Source of the DNA: Sulfurospirillum sp001602955 | GTDB taxonomy: Bacteria; Campylobacterota; Campylobacteria; Campylobacterales; Sulfurospirillaceae | Direction of reading: 5' to 3' | Length of the DNA: 64,000 bases | Assembly (NCBI GenBank): GCA_001602955.1 | Contig: LVAC01000023.1 | Location: 186,001-250,000 of the forward strand | Shown here: positions 44,967 through 54,094 of the stretch, in pieces | Numbering within the stretch: the stretch's first letter is position 1 | How the letters are laid out: each line of letters begins with the position of its first letter | Notes under the pieces: generated by a model | Database searches by the model: none | Told to the model about the DNA's origin: nothing | What the model saw: only the letters and a program-made list of their open reading frames with translations | Translations under genes and position numbers: made by a program

Positions 44967-47721
44967 TGAGAGCCTCGGCGCATCGGTGACAGAGCTCTTC
45001 TTCGCTTTTTGATCGGTATTTCCAACAACGCGGGCATTTGCATTTAGGAGCTTTTAAAATTTTAAAACGATCTTTTTCGACTTCAAAAACGCCGATTTCG
45101 CCGCTTTCTTCATGCTCGATCACGCGGCTGACCGTAAACCAATCTTCCGCATCAACCTTATCGAGTGCGATGATTTTCGCGGACGCCGTTTGAATGACCA
45201 ACTCCAACGTCGATTTAATCACTTTTTCTTTCTTCAAACTATCGACGATTTCAAAAAATTTCTCTCGTGCTTCGATCATATAAGCTTCGTCAAACGAAGA
45301 CGTATGCTCCGGTAGCGGTTGATAGACCAGATCAAAAACACCGGTACCGCCTTGTTTCACGATGTTCGGCGCATACTCCATCATTTCGTCGATCGTATAC
45401 GTAAGCGTCGGCGCAAATAACGCCATCATACGCTCGGTAATCAACGCCATCGCACTTTGCGCGGAGAGGCGAATCGTGTCGTTTTTAGCATTACAGTAGA
45501 GTCTGTCTTTGGAAATATCAAGATAGATACCGCTCAGTTCCACTGCGATAAAATGGTTCAACAGTGAAAAGCCTTTGGAAAATTCATACTCTCTAAAGAA
45601 GCCCTCAGCCTCATCAAACACCGCTTTGGCATGCGCTAAGATCCATTGATCGAGTGCGCCCATCTGCTCGTAGGGTAAAATGGTCTCTAAGTCATTGATA
45701 TTTGCCAGTAAAAAGCGGAACGTGTTGCGAATTTTACGGTACTGCTCGCTGACTTGTTTTAAGATATTATCACTGATTTTTTGGTCGCTCATGTATTCAC
45801 TGGTAACGGCCCAGAGACGTAAAATCTCGACACCATGGCTTTTGGCAATATCAATCGGGGAGATAACATTTCCCTTCGATTTGCTCATTTTTTCGCCCTT
45901 TTCATCCATGGTAAATCCATGAGTCAAGACTTTCTGGTATGGCGCGATGCCATTGTTTGCGGTACTGACTAAGAGTGAGCTTTGGAACCAACCACGGTGT
46001 TGATCGCTTCCCTCAAAGTACATGGTCGCAGGATAACTTCCCGCATCGTAATCAGAAGACTCAAGTACCGCTTTCCATGTGCTACCGCTGTCAAACCAGA
46101 CGTCTAAAATATCCATCACTTTTTCAAGGTTTTCTGCTTTATAGCCACTGTTTTCAACCAAAAGGTCTTTGATCTCCAAATCCCACCACGCATCCGCACC
46201 TTTTTCTTCAAAGATATTGGCGATGTGTGTTACAACCTTGGTATCAAAGATAGGTTTACCCGTTGTTTTGTCTCTAAAAAAGGCTATTGGCACACCCCAA
46301 TCGCGCTGACGGGAGATACACCAATCCGGGCGATTTTCGATCATCGAACCCAAACGGTTGATACCTGATTTTGGGTAAAAACGCACTTTTTCAAGTTCAT
46401 CCATCGCCATTTTGCGAAGGCTTTCACGTCCACCAACAGCTTCGTCCATCGCCACAAACCACTGTTTCGTTGCACGGTAAATGACCGGTTGATGCGTTCT
46501 CCAACAAAACGGATAGGAGTGGGTGAATTTGGAACATTTAAGCAATCGATCGCCCAAAAGCTCCAAAATGCGCTCATTGCATTTAAAGATATGCTCGCCT
46601 ACAAAACTCTGCGCATCGGGAAGCAGTCCTAAATGAACCACTGTCTCATCGTAACAACCACGCTCATCGACTGGCATAATGACTTCAAGACCATAGCGAA
46701 GCCCGACTTTGTAGTCATCATCACCATGCCCTGGTGCGGTATGAACACAACCACTACCGCCATCCATTGTGACATGATCACCTAAAATCAGTTGTGATTT
46801 TCTGCCGTTAAGAGGATTGATGGCAAAACTGTTCTCCAACACGCTGGCTTTGAAGGTTTTAACGACTTCACCTTTTACCACACCTTGCTCTAACAGTTTT
46901 ACATGTAAAGGCTCCGCCACGATGTAGCCATCCGATGTCAGCACATAATTTTCATTTGGACTAAAGGAAATACCTACGTTTGCAGGCAATGTCCACGGTG
47001 TCGTTGTCCAGATGATCACCGAAGCATCGGTGGTGATTTCCAGTTTTGCTTTGGCTTCGGGAGTGAGTGCAAAAGCAACAAAGATGGAGTAATCTTCTTT
47101 GTCTTCATACTCCACTTCGGCTTCGGCTAACGCACTGCGTGCCGCCCATGACCAGTAAACGGGTTTGCTTCGCTCGACTAAAAGACCGCGCTCAGCCACA
47201 CCGCACAAGGCACGGTAAATGTCGGCTTCAAATTTGAACTTCATCGTCATATACGGATTGTCCCAATCGCCAATGACGCCTAGCGATTTGAACTCTTCTC
47301 TTTGAATATCGATAAATTTGCGGGCATGTTCACGACACAACTCTCTGATTTTACTTTTTGGAAGTGCGTCTTTTTTCTCTTTACCTAGATTTTTTTCGAC
47401 CTGTTGCTCAATGGGCAACCCATGGCAATCCCAACCAGGAACGTAACGAACTTTCTCGCCAAAAAAATAGTGGGTTTTAACAATGACATCTTTGAGAATT
47501 TTGTTCAGTGCGTGTCCAATGTGAATGTGTCCATTTGCGTAAGGAGGTCCGTCGTGCAAAATAAACGTCTTGGAACTGTTTTCGCGATTCTTGATCATGC
47601 GTGCGTAAGCGCTTTCCTCTTTTGAAAACCACTTAGCGTAACGAGCGGGTTCGTTTTGGGGTAGATTGCCTCTCATCGGGAACGCCGTTTGAGGAAGAAG
47701 CAAGGTCTCTTTATAGTCCAT
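44959..47721 (-). CDS. ileS: isoleucyl-tRNA synthetase
   Basis: IleRS charges tRNA-Ile and edits mischarged valine. The class I motif HIGH is at residues 67-70, KMSKSKGN lies in the second half, and the C-terminal zinc site has CPRCWKY and CHRCAEAL. Length of 920 matches bacterial type 1 enzymes. The start follows AAGGAGAGAG. From about 45650 to the start the gene has roughly half the CpG density of its own 3' part and neighbours. One TTACATGTAA at 46899-46908 encodes Leu-His-Val-Lys. Confidence 0.97.
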   Translation of the reverse strand: MDYKETLLLPQTAFPMRGNLPQNEPARYAKWFSKEESAYARMIKNRENSSKTFILHDGPPYANGHIHIGHALNKILKDVIVKTHYFFGEKVRYVPGWDCHGLPIEQQVEKNLGKEKKDALPKSKIRELCREHARKFIDIQREEFKSLGVIGDWDNPYMTMKFKFEADIYRALCGVAERGLLVERSKPVYWSWAARSALAEAEVEYEDKEDYSIFVAFALTPEAKAKLEITTDASVIIWTTTPWTLPANVGISFSPNENYVLTSDGYIVAEPLHVKLLEQGVVKGEVVKTFKASVLENSFAINPLNGRKSQLILGDHVTMDGGSGCVHTAPGHGDDDYKVGLRYGLEVIMPVDERGCYDETVVHLGLLPDAQSFVGEHIFKCNERILELLGDRLLKCSKFTHSYPFCWRTHQPVIYRATKQWFVAMDEAVGGRESLRKMAMDELEKVRFYPKSGINRLGSMIENRPDWCISRQRDWGVPIAFFRDKTTGKPIFDTKVVTHIANIFEEKGADAWWDLEIKDLLVENSGYKAENLEKVMDILDVWFDSGSTWKAVLESSDYDAGSYPATMYFEGSDQHRGWFQSSLLVSTANNGIAPYQKVLTHGFTMDEKGEKMSKSKGNVISPIDIAKSHGVEILRLWAVTSEYMSDQKISDNILKQVSEQYRKIRNTFRFLLANINDLETILPYEQMGALDQWILAHAKAVFDEAEGFFREYEFSKGFSLLNHFIAVELSGIYLDISKDRLYCNAKNDTIRLSAQSAMALITERMMALFAPTLTYTIDEMMEYAPNIVKQGGTGVFDLVYQPLPEHTSSFDEAYMIEAREKFFEIVDSLKKEKVIKSTLELVIQTASAKIIALDKVDAEDWFTVSRVIEHEESGEIGVFEVEKDRFKILKAPKCKCPRCWKYRSKSEEELCHRCAEALNG

Positions 47722-47750
47722 TTAGTCTCTCTCCTTGGAAGCTAAGACTC

Positions 47751-47760
47751 TTACATGTAA
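47751..47760. repeat. TTACATGTAA word, intergenic
   Basis: A full copy at the centre of a larger imperfect palindrome (47743-47768, TAAGA and TCTTA arms), between the divergent ileS and cinA genes. Confidence 0.8.
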
Positions 47761-47822
47761 GCATCTTAAAATGAGGCAAGTTTACCTAAAAACGATTTAA
47801 GAAGCACTTACGCATCGCAAGA

Positions 47823-47831
47823 TGCTATAAT
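47823..47831 (+). promoter_or_regulatory. extended -10 promoter of cinA
   Basis: TGCTATAAT is a perfect extended -10 located 21 bases before the cinA ATG, placing the start of transcription near 47838, just ahead of the AAAAGG ribosome site. Confidence 0.65.
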
Positions 47832-47852
47832 ACAAACTAAAAAAGGTTGTGC

Positions 47853-48947
47853 ATGAAAAGCTCTTTGATCGTCGTAGGAAAAGCCTTGCGATACAATCTG
47901 CCGTTTTTAAATTATATCCATTCCACGATCACGAAACATTTGAATCTCCCCGATCAAACCGTCTATATCGATAAAAACGATAAAGACCTCTTTTTTGTCT
48001 TAGAAGAATCCATTTCGCATGCCGACGAAATCGTTATCGTCACCTCCAACGACAGTTTTAATCTAGTCAACAAAGTGATCGCGACGCTCGGCGAAGAGAC
48101 CTTGGAACTTAAAGGCGGTATGTTGATCCCCTCTAAAGCCGTTCGTTATGAAACCGACAGCTACCTTTTAGCGCGAGAGGGCAAATATATCAACGTCATC
48201 AAAGCGACGGAAAATAAAAAACTTCCGTCTATTTTTATCGATAACACCAACGAATCGTCCCTTTTTTCCATCATCAATATCGACGAAGATTCCCTGAAAA
48301 TTCTCGTCGAACCCTTAGCGCAAAATTACGAAATCCGCATCACGCCGACGACGATCATCGACGGATGGATAAGCGTCGAAGCCGTTTCAAACAAATACGG
48401 CAATTTGGAGAGTTTTTTCAAAGCCGTTAAATCGCTCTTACCTCAAAAAGTCATTCAGCATCCCGATGTTATCGAGCATATTTGTACTTGTTTAGAAGCA
48501 CACGGCAAGACCTTAAGCGTTGCAGAAAGTTGTACCGGAGGGTTGATCGCTTCGATGTTAACCGAGCATTCGGGAGTCTCCGCCGTTTTTAAAGGCGGCA
48601 TCGTTTCCTACGCCAACGAAATCAAAGCATCATGGCTCGGCGTCAACGAAGAGACCCTCGAACGCCACGGTGCAGTGAGCGAATTGTGCGTTAGGGAGAT
48701 GCTGGAAGGTGTTTTAAACGCCAGCTTGGCCGACTATGCGATTGCCACAAGCGGTATCGCGGGACCGACCGGCGGAAGCATCGAAAAACCCGTCGGAACG
48801 GTTTTTGTGGGTGCCCGCGATAAAGAAGGAAACGTCCTGATCGAAAGACTCCTTTTAGAAGGCGATCGACACTATATCCAACGTCAAAGCGCGTATCATG
48901 CCTTTAAACTTCTTTTACATGTCGGAGAAACACTTTTTTTAAAATAG
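47853..48947 (+). CDS. cinA: CinA family protein (nicotinamide mononucleotide deamidase domain)
   Basis: The C-terminal 160 residues form the CinA/PncC domain that deamidates NMN: TLSVAESCTGGLIASMLTEHSG (numbers about 212-233), FKGGIVSYANEIK and TSGIAGPTGGS. The N-terminal 180 residues take the place of the molybdopterin-binding-like COG1058 domain but are diverged, with no clear family motif. The ATG at 47853 has AAAAGG six bases upstream, giving 364 residues. A TTACATGT word at 48915-48922 encodes Leu-His-Val near the end. It precedes the tRNA cluster. Confidence 0.85.
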   Translation: MKSSLIVVGKALRYNLPFLNYIHSTITKHLNLPDQTVYIDKNDKDLFFVLEESISHADEIVIVTSNDSFNLVNKVIATLGEETLELKGGMLIPSKAVRYETDSYLLAREGKYINVIKATENKKLPSIFIDNTNESSLFSIINIDEDSLKILVEPLAQNYEIRITPTTIIDGWISVEAVSNKYGNLESFFKAVKSLLPQKVIQHPDVIEHICTCLEAHGKTLSVAESCTGGLIASMLTEHSGVSAVFKGGIVSYANEIKASWLGVNEETLERHGAVSELCVREMLEGVLNASLADYAIATSGIAGPTGGSIEKPVGTVFVGARDKEGNVLIERLLLEGDRHYIQRQSAYHAFKLLLHVGETLFLK

Positions 48948-48959
48948 TGAAAATTTCTC

Positions 48960-48988
48960 TTGACAAATGAAATTTTTTTCTCTATAAT
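48960..48988 (+). promoter_or_regulatory. consensus sigma70 promoter of the tRNA cluster
   Basis: TTGACA at 48960-48965 and TATAAT at 48983-48988 are separated by exactly 17 bases, a perfect consensus. It lies 30 bases upstream of the first tRNA. Full -35 hexamers are otherwise rare in this window, so this marks a strong stable-RNA promoter. Confidence 0.85.
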
Positions 48989-49018
48989 TTCAGCCTCATT
49001 ACGAGAAGAACGGTGAAT

Positions 49019-49094
49019 GACTCGTTAGCTCAGCCGGTAGAGCATCTCCCTTTTAAGGAGGTGGTCGATGGTTCGAATCCATCACGGGTCACCA
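49019..49094 (+). tRNA. tRNA-Lys(TTT)
   Basis: Cloverleaf of 76 bases with acceptor arms GACTCGT and ACGGGTC, anticodon loop CTTTTAA (anticodon TTT), T-loop GGTTCGAATCC and an encoded CCA at 49092-49094. Confidence 0.97.
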
Positions 49095-49109
49095 CTTTTT
49101 TATTTGTGC

Positions 49110-49185
49110 GACCCCATCGTCTAGTGGTCCAGGATCCCGCCCTTTCACGGCGGTTACAGGGGTTCAAATCCCCTTGGGGTCGCCA
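49110..49185 (+). tRNA. tRNA-Glu(TTC)
   Basis: 76 bases with acceptor arms GACCCCA and TGGGGTC, anticodon stem CCGCC/GGCGG and loop CTTTCAC (anticodon TTC), T-loop GGTTCAAATCC and an encoded CCA. Together with GatCAB in this window, it is the reader of GAA and GAG. Confidence 0.97.
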
Positions 49186-49214
49186 TTTAATTCTTTTTAA
49201 CGTAGTGTCCCTTT

Positions 49215-49290
49215 GGTCGCTTAGCTCAGTTGGTAGAGCGCCACCCTTACAAGGTGGATGTCATAAGTTCGAGTCTTATAGCGACCACCA
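49215..49290 (+). tRNA. tRNA-Val(TAC)
   Basis: 76 bases with acceptor arms GGTCGCT and AGCGACC, anticodon loop CTTACAA (anticodon TAC), T-loop GTTCGAGTC and an encoded CCA. Confidence 0.97.
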
Positions 49291-49298
49291 TTTCGTGT

Positions 49299-49375
49299 GC
49301 GGCGGTAGTTCAGTTGGTTAGAATATCGGCCTGTCACGCCGGGGGTCGCGGGTTCGAGCCCCGTCCGCCGCGCCA
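49299..49375 (+). tRNA. tRNA-Asp(GTC)
   Basis: 77 bases with acceptor arms GCGGCGG and CCGCCGC, anticodon loop CTGTCAC (anticodon GTC), T-loop GGTTCGAGCC, discriminator G and an encoded CCA. Confidence 0.97.
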
Positions 49376-49428
49376 CGATTTATTTCCCTCAGCTCTTTCT
49401 TATCGTTACGATGAAACCGTCTGAGCAT

Positions 49429-49504
49429 GACTCGTTAGCTCAGCAGGTAGAGCATCTCCCTTTTAAGGAGGTGGTCGATGGTTCGAATCCATCACGGGTC
49501 ACCA
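49429..49504 (+). tRNA. tRNA-Lys(TTT), second copy
   Basis: 76 bases, identical to the first tRNA-Lys except one base in the D-loop (CAGCAGG instead of CAGCCGG). It carries an encoded CCA. It begins a second Lys-Glu pair, suggesting a local duplication. Confidence 0.97.
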
Positions 49505-49529
49505 TTGTCCTAAGCAAAATCACGTGTGC

Positions 49530-49604
49530 GACCCCATCGTCTAGTGGTTAGGACACCGCCCTCTCAAGGCGGGAACGGGGGTTCAAGTCCCCCTGGGGTC
49601 GCCA
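49530..49604 (+). tRNA. tRNA-Glu(CTC)
   Basis: 75 bases sharing acceptor arms GACCCCA and TGGGGTC with the first tRNA-Glu but with loop CTCTCAA, giving anticodon CTC. The D-loop and variable region also differ (GGTTAGGACA, GGAACG). It is a second glutamate isoacceptor for GAG with an encoded CCA. Confidence 0.95.
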
Positions 49605-49618
49605 TTTTCTTTCATATG

Positions 49619-50062
49619 TTAAATTCTTTTCCCTCGTTGATTGATTCCCTCATTTTCATAAATATCAATTTCTTGCTTGTATTCGGGATTGGCTTTTTTG
49701 AGCTCTTCATCCATAAAAGCGATCAACTTCGCGTCCGCATTACGATGACTCGCAACCAACAATACGAAATTGAGATACACTTTGGCAATTTTTGGAGCCA
49801 TCCCTTTTTGTTTTTCGGGAAACGGGCAGGCTTTGGCAACTTGTAAAATAGCATTGGTCAGATCGTTACGCGTCGAATTGCGTTTAGCTGCAATTTCCAC
49901 CATCGCTTCGATAGCGATTTTACGAGCTTTTTCTTGTTCGACTTGGCTCGGAGCCACTTCGATCACAACGGTTTTTTGAAGATTCGCGACAACAATAAAT
50001 AAAGAGATAATGACAATTGCGATAACCGCAACAATGGCAAGAATCAGATAATTCTCTTGCAT
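49619..50062 (-). CDS. uncharacterised membrane-anchored periplasmic protein
   Basis: The 147-residue protein starts MQENYLILAIVAVIAIVIIS from an ATG ending at 50062 with AGGAAGG nine bases upstream. One membrane helix covers residues 5-27. The remaining domain is helical with a conserved-looking core (ARKIAIEAMVEIAAKRNSTR, KVYLNFVLLVASHRNADAKL). I do not recognise it. It has its own extended -10 promoter embedded after the ccsBA hairpin. A longer frame to 50182 overlaps ccsBA and is unsupported. Confidence 0.7.
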   Translation of the reverse strand: MQENYLILAIVAVIAIVIISLFIVVANLQKTVVIEVAPSQVEQEKARKIAIEAMVEIAAKRNSTRNDLTNAILQVAKACPFPEKQKGMAPKIAKVYLNFVLLVASHRNADAKLIAFMDEELKKANPEYKQEIDIYENEGINQRGKRI

Positions 50063-50090
50063 GCCTATAGCCTTCCTGATTTTTGGGGCT

Positions 50091-50099
50091 ATTATAGCA
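50091..50099 (-). promoter_or_regulatory. extended -10 promoter of the 49619-50062 gene
   Basis: The minus strand reads TGCTATAAT, a perfect extended -10, 29 bases upstream of the start codon and directly after the hairpin that ends ccsBA. Confidence 0.6.
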
Positions 50100-50102
50100 C
50101 AA

Positions 50103-50131
50103 CTTGAAAAAGGCCATAGGCCTCTTTCAAG
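50103..50131 (-). terminator. long hairpin at the ccsBA stop
   Basis: A 13-pair stem with one mismatch (CTTGAAAAAGGCC against GGCCTCTTTCAAG) and a 3-base loop includes the ccsBA stop codon. A proper T-run is missing and the next promoter follows at once, so it may be an mRNA end-protecting hairpin as much as a terminator. Confidence 0.5.
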
Positions 50132-53100
50132 CGGAAGGTTTTGTATCTTGACGTAAGGTTCGTTTGGGATATGCGAGTGCAATCGTCAATGCAACGATCG
50201 CGACCGTATAGTAAACAAAGCTCGGTACGGGTATCGGATCGCCTGCCGCATACGAGTGCATACCGGAGAGATAAAAGTTAACCCCGAAATAGGTCATAAT
50301 AATCGAAGCAAACGAAACGGTAGACGCTACGGCAAATACAAACGGCGTATTGAGCTTCGGCACAAAGCGAAAATGCACGACGGCCGCGTATACTAAGATG
50401 GATACCAAGGCCCACGTCTCTTTTGGATCCCAACCCCAGTACCTCCCCCACGACTCGTTCGCCCATACGCCTCCCAAAAAGTTACCGACTGTTAAAAGGC
50501 TGAGCCCTAAAATCATTGCCATTTCATTGATACGCGTCGCTTCGATAATATTGCGATCCAACTCTTGATTTCGGTTATGTTTGGCTTGACTACCGCTACG
50601 TAAGATAAATAAAACGAGCGTAAAAAAGCCCAAAAGCGCGCACAAACCGAAAAAGCCGTAACTTGCCGTAATAACGGAGACATGGATATTGAGCCAATAC
50701 GATTTTAAAACGGGAACCAGATTGGTAATTTGCGGATCCATCCAACTTAAATGTGCGACAAAAAGCGTAATACCGGCTAAGATCGACGTCAACGATAAAG
50801 AAACAACCGACTGGCGTGCAAAGAAAATACCCGCTAACGCAATAGCCCATGCGATGTAGATCATGGATTCGTATCCATCGCTCCACGGTGCATGCTGTGC
50901 GATGTACCAGCGAAGGCCGAGTCCGGCACTGTGAACCAAAAAGCCGATGACCGTCAGCGTTAACACTGCTTGGGCTATCCATTGGATAGAGAGTTTTGGT
51001 TTAACCATTTTGGCGAAAATAAAGCATAAAAGTATCAACCCGCTTAAGAGATAAAGCGGCGTCAAACGATCGAAAATTTTTGCATGGTTAAAAAAGATTT
51101 CCGCTTTAATGCGGCTTGATGCGGGAATAATGTCGGCTCCGTATTGTTCTTGGTAAGACTGAAGTTTATCCAGTGCTTTGTCGGCATTGTCCCAGTTGCT
51201 TTTTTCCAAGCCTTCTCCGATCGCTTCAAAATAACCGCCCAACAATGCCCGCACTTCATCGCCCTCTTGTTTTGAAAAATTCATTACGGCTTCTTGAGGT
51301 GCAAACCATCGTTTCGAGAGGTCGTTTTGTTTCGGGATCATTTTAAAAATTTCTCCGGTATAGACCATATAACAGATGTTAACGCGTTCGTCGACTTTTA
51401 AGACGTCTTTATCAAACTGGTTGCGTAATGCGGGTTTTTTTCGGTTGGCTTCTTCGGAAAACTTCGCCAGTTTAAAGCCGTGATCGCCCTCTTTTTCAAA
51501 AAAGTCGTTAAAGGACGCGTATTTTTGATTGTCGGGAATCCCAATCATCTTTTTGAGTTCGGGATGAAACACTTTGATAATCGGAAGCGATTGCCATTCG
51601 GCTGGAGAACTCATCATGCTCAAAACGACTTGATTGGCATTCATACCTTGATACGTCGAACCACCGTATACTTTGTTAAGCACTTCAAATGCAACGGTAT
51701 CGATCGGTTTGATACGCCCGTCCACGCTTTGTACCAACACTTTACCGAAACGGTCGGCATGTTTGGCGTCGTACTGTTTCAAAAAGCTTAAATACTCTTC
51801 TGTAGTATACGCATGTAAAGGCTGCGTCCACGTTAAAAGCATTACGCTTACGAGTACAAGCACCGATTTCATCTTAACCGTGTCGCGCTGAATCATAAAC
51901 GCTAATTTGCGAAAACGGCTTTGGGGATTGAGCAGGTTTAAAAAGAGTCCTAAACTTAACAAAAAGTATCCTAAATAAGTCGGAATTTTTCCCGGATCGT
52001 TATTGACCGATAAAATCGTACCCTTTTCGTCTTTATCGTACGATGATTGGAAAAAACGGAATCCTCGGTAGTCCAAGACGTGATTCATATAGATACGAAA
52101 CGGCAAACGTACGTTTTGCTCTTTATCGACGACTTCAACTTCACTAGCATACGACATCGGCGACATGGAACCGGGGTATCGATCTAATTGAAATTCGTTC
52201 AACTGAATGGAAAAAGGCAACGTAAACGTCTTCGAACCCCATTCAAATACAAACGGAATGCCTGCAATTATTATCTTCGTCGGCTCGCCTTTAGCTCCTT
52301 TGCCTTGTCCGAACATCGCAACATCGTGTCGTTCGCCTTTAAATTCGACCGTCACGACTAACGCAGACTCGACGCCTGCTTGAATCATCGGATTTTTATC
52401 TTCAACGACTTTTTCTTTTCCTTTTAAGCCGATATAACGCGGTGCAAAATTCATAGTACCGACGGTATAAAGTTGTCCTGTCGTAAACGCTTCTTTGCGG
52501 TTTGCCTCAAACGTTCCTCGCGTATTTTCCGCCATCTTAAACCACGATACGTTTTCGTCTGAGAGCATGTAAAAGCTTTCGTTTTCCCTGAAAAAGCGTA
52601 CCGTCGGCTTACTCGGTTTATCAAGCTTTGCATTGAAACTAAAAATATAATCGGGGGTTTCGTAAAATTCGCCTTCTTTAAGAGCAATACTTAAACTCTC
52701 CCCGTAAGCACTGAGTATCATGGAAATCATCGCAACGCCGTTAGGATCGTCAACAACTTTTTTAGTCGCCCGCGGAAAATACTCTTTAAAACTTACATGT
52801 GCTTTTTCGCCGCCGACGTCCAAGCCAAAATTAAAATGATTCCCGCCCATTTGGGAAAGCAACAGAGGATGCGCATAACTATAGCTTTTCCCCTCTTTGA
52901 GTGCGGAAGCTTGTACAAACGCTTCCGAAGAGAGTACGCGGTTTTCTTCCATGCCGTTTCGAATGTGCAAAGAGCCTTCAAAACCGAAATAACGCGTCAT
53001 CCCCGAACCGATAAGAATCAAAAGAAAACTAAAATGAAACATCAAAGAAGGAAGTTTATCGCGTGTGTAGATTTTATAATGGATTATATTGTAAATGAGT

Positions 53101-53279
53101 ACGATACCAAGAGCTATTTGCAGAAGTTCAAACCACCATGACGTATAAATCAGCGCCCAACTCGTCTCGGCACCGAAATCGTTCTCCACAAAAGTCGCAA
53201 CGGCACTAAAAAGGCCAAAAAGCAAGAGCAAAACAATCGCAACTTTCATCGATAAAAGTTGCTTCAATACACCGTTCAT
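50127..53279 (-). CDS. ccsBA: cytochrome c biogenesis protein CcsBA (ResB-ResC fusion)
   Basis: This system II synthetase exports heme and attaches it to apocytochromes c. The first part, to about residue 480, is ResB/CcsB-like with N-terminal membrane helices (MKVAIVLLLLFGLFSAVATF) and a large periplasmic domain. The C-terminal third is CcsA/ResC-like with several helices and the heme-binding WWD-type motif WGRYWGWDPKETWAL. The ATG ending at 53279 with AAGGAA upstream gives 1050 residues, typical of the fused form in Campylobacterota. TTACATGT is at 52793-52800. Confidence 0.95.
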   Translation of the reverse strand: MNGVLKQLLSMKVAIVLLLLFGLFSAVATFVENDFGAETSWALIYTSWWFELLQIALGIVLIYNIIHYKIYTRDKLPSLMFHFSFLLILIGSGMTRYFGFEGSLHIRNGMEENRVLSSEAFVQASALKEGKSYSYAHPLLLSQMGGNHFNFGLDVGGEKAHVSFKEYFPRATKKVVDDPNGVAMISMILSAYGESLSIALKEGEFYETPDYIFSFNAKLDKPSKPTVRFFRENESFYMLSDENVSWFKMAENTRGTFEANRKEAFTTGQLYTVGTMNFAPRYIGLKGKEKVVEDKNPMIQAGVESALVVTVEFKGERHDVAMFGQGKGAKGEPTKIIIAGIPFVFEWGSKTFTLPFSIQLNEFQLDRYPGSMSPMSYASEVEVVDKEQNVRLPFRIYMNHVLDYRGFRFFQSSYDKDEKGTILSVNNDPGKIPTYLGYFLLSLGLFLNLLNPQSRFRKLAFMIQRDTVKMKSVLVLVSVMLLTWTQPLHAYTTEEYLSFLKQYDAKHADRFGKVLVQSVDGRIKPIDTVAFEVLNKVYGGSTYQGMNANQVVLSMMSSPAEWQSLPIIKVFHPELKKMIGIPDNQKYASFNDFFEKEGDHGFKLAKFSEEANRKKPALRNQFDKDVLKVDERVNICYMVYTGEIFKMIPKQNDLSKRWFAPQEAVMNFSKQEGDEVRALLGGYFEAIGEGLEKSNWDNADKALDKLQSYQEQYGADIIPASSRIKAEIFFNHAKIFDRLTPLYLLSGLILLCFIFAKMVKPKLSIQWIAQAVLTLTVIGFLVHSAGLGLRWYIAQHAPWSDGYESMIYIAWAIALAGIFFARQSVVSLSLTSILAGITLFVAHLSWMDPQITNLVPVLKSYWLNIHVSVITASYGFFGLCALLGFFTLVLFILRSGSQAKHNRNQELDRNIIEATRINEMAMILGLSLLTVGNFLGGVWANESWGRYWGWDPKETWALVSILVYAAVVHFRFVPKLNTPFVFAVASTVSFASIIMTYFGVNFYLSGMHSYAAGDPIPVPSFVYYTVAIVALTIALAYPKRTLRQDTKPSA

Positions 53280-53344
53280 TCCAAATTTCCTTCGTAACAA
53301 AATAGGGGTATGTTACCTTTTTAGAGTAAATAATTTATAAATCG

Positions 53345-53380
53345 TTAAAGAAGCGGTAGCCTCATCGTTTCAGAGGCTAC
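53345..53380 (-). terminator. terminator after livF
   Basis: GTAGCCTC at 53356-53363 and GAGGCTAC at 53373-53380 form a perfect 8-bp stem with a 9-base loop, followed on the minus strand by CGCTTCTTTAACG. It is 19 bases past the livF stop. Confidence 0.65.
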
Positions 53381-53386
53381 ATGTAA
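53379..53386. repeat. ACATGTAA word, intergenic
   Basis: A copy of the octamer overlaps the base of the livF terminator hairpin by two bases and continues GCAG on the plus strand. Confidence 0.7.
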
Positions 53387-53398
53387 GCAGTTTTAATC

Positions 53399-54094
53399 TT
53401 ATCCGCCGAGGTATTTTTTGCGGATTGTGTCGTCTCCGATCATCTCGGAAGCTTTACCGCTCATCACGATTTTGCCGTTTTCTAAAACGTAGGCTTTATC
53501 GGAAATTTTCAACGCAGCAAAAGCATTTTGTTCTACGAGGAGGATTGTAATGCCCTCGTCTCTCAGGCGAAGTATCGTCTCAAAAACCTCTCCGACGATT
53601 TTAGGGGCAAGACCGAGGCTCGGTTCATCCAACATCAAGAGTTTCGGTTCTCCCATCAAAGCTCGCGAAATCGCCAACATTTGTTGCTCTCCCCCGCTCA
53701 TCGTTCCCGCGAGTTGATAGCGTTTGTCTTTGATACGAGGGAAAAGCCCGTACATCGCATCGCGCAGATGTTCGTAATTTTCGTCGTTATTAAACGCGCC
53801 CATACGTAAATTTTCTTCAACCGTCAGGTTGATAAAGATTTTACGACCTTCCGGAACCAACGAAAGTCCGTGTTGAACGAGCGTATGCGTTTTATGGTGT
53901 TTGGTATCGAACCCTAAAAAATTAATATCTCCCGTTTTTTTGACGCTGTTGAGCAGTGCTTTCAAGGTCGAACTTTTACCCGCACCGTTGCTACCGATCA
54001 ACGAGACGATTTCCCCCTCTTTCACGTCAAAATCGATCCCTTTGACCGCTTCGATCAGTCCGTAATAGACATGTAGGTTTTTAACGTTAATCAT
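53399..54094 (-). CDS. livF: branched-chain amino acid ABC transporter ATPase LivF
   Basis: One of two ATPases driving high-affinity uptake of leucine, isoleucine and valine. Walker A GSNGAGKS is near residue 34, the LivF signature MSGGEQQMLAISRAL and Walker B LLMLDEPSLGLAP follow, and LLVEQNAFAAL is typical of LivF. Length is 231. It overlaps livG by eight bases and is last in livKHMGF. Confidence 0.94.
   Translation of the reverse strand: MINVKNLHVYYGLIEAVKGIDFDVKEGEIVSLIGSNGAGKSSTLKALLNSVKKTGDINFLGFDTKHHKTHTLVQHGLSLVPEGRKIFINLTVEENLRMGAFNNDENYEHLRDAMYGLFPRIKDKRYQLAGTMSGGEQQMLAISRALMGEPKLLMLDEPSLGLAPKIVGEVFETILRLRDEGITILLVEQNAFAALKISDKAYVLENGKIVMSGKASEMIGDDTIRKKYLGG

Noticed and set aside
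49013..49424. Protein-like frames across the tRNA cluster
   Set aside because: They translate through four complete tRNA cloverleaves and carry no coding signature.
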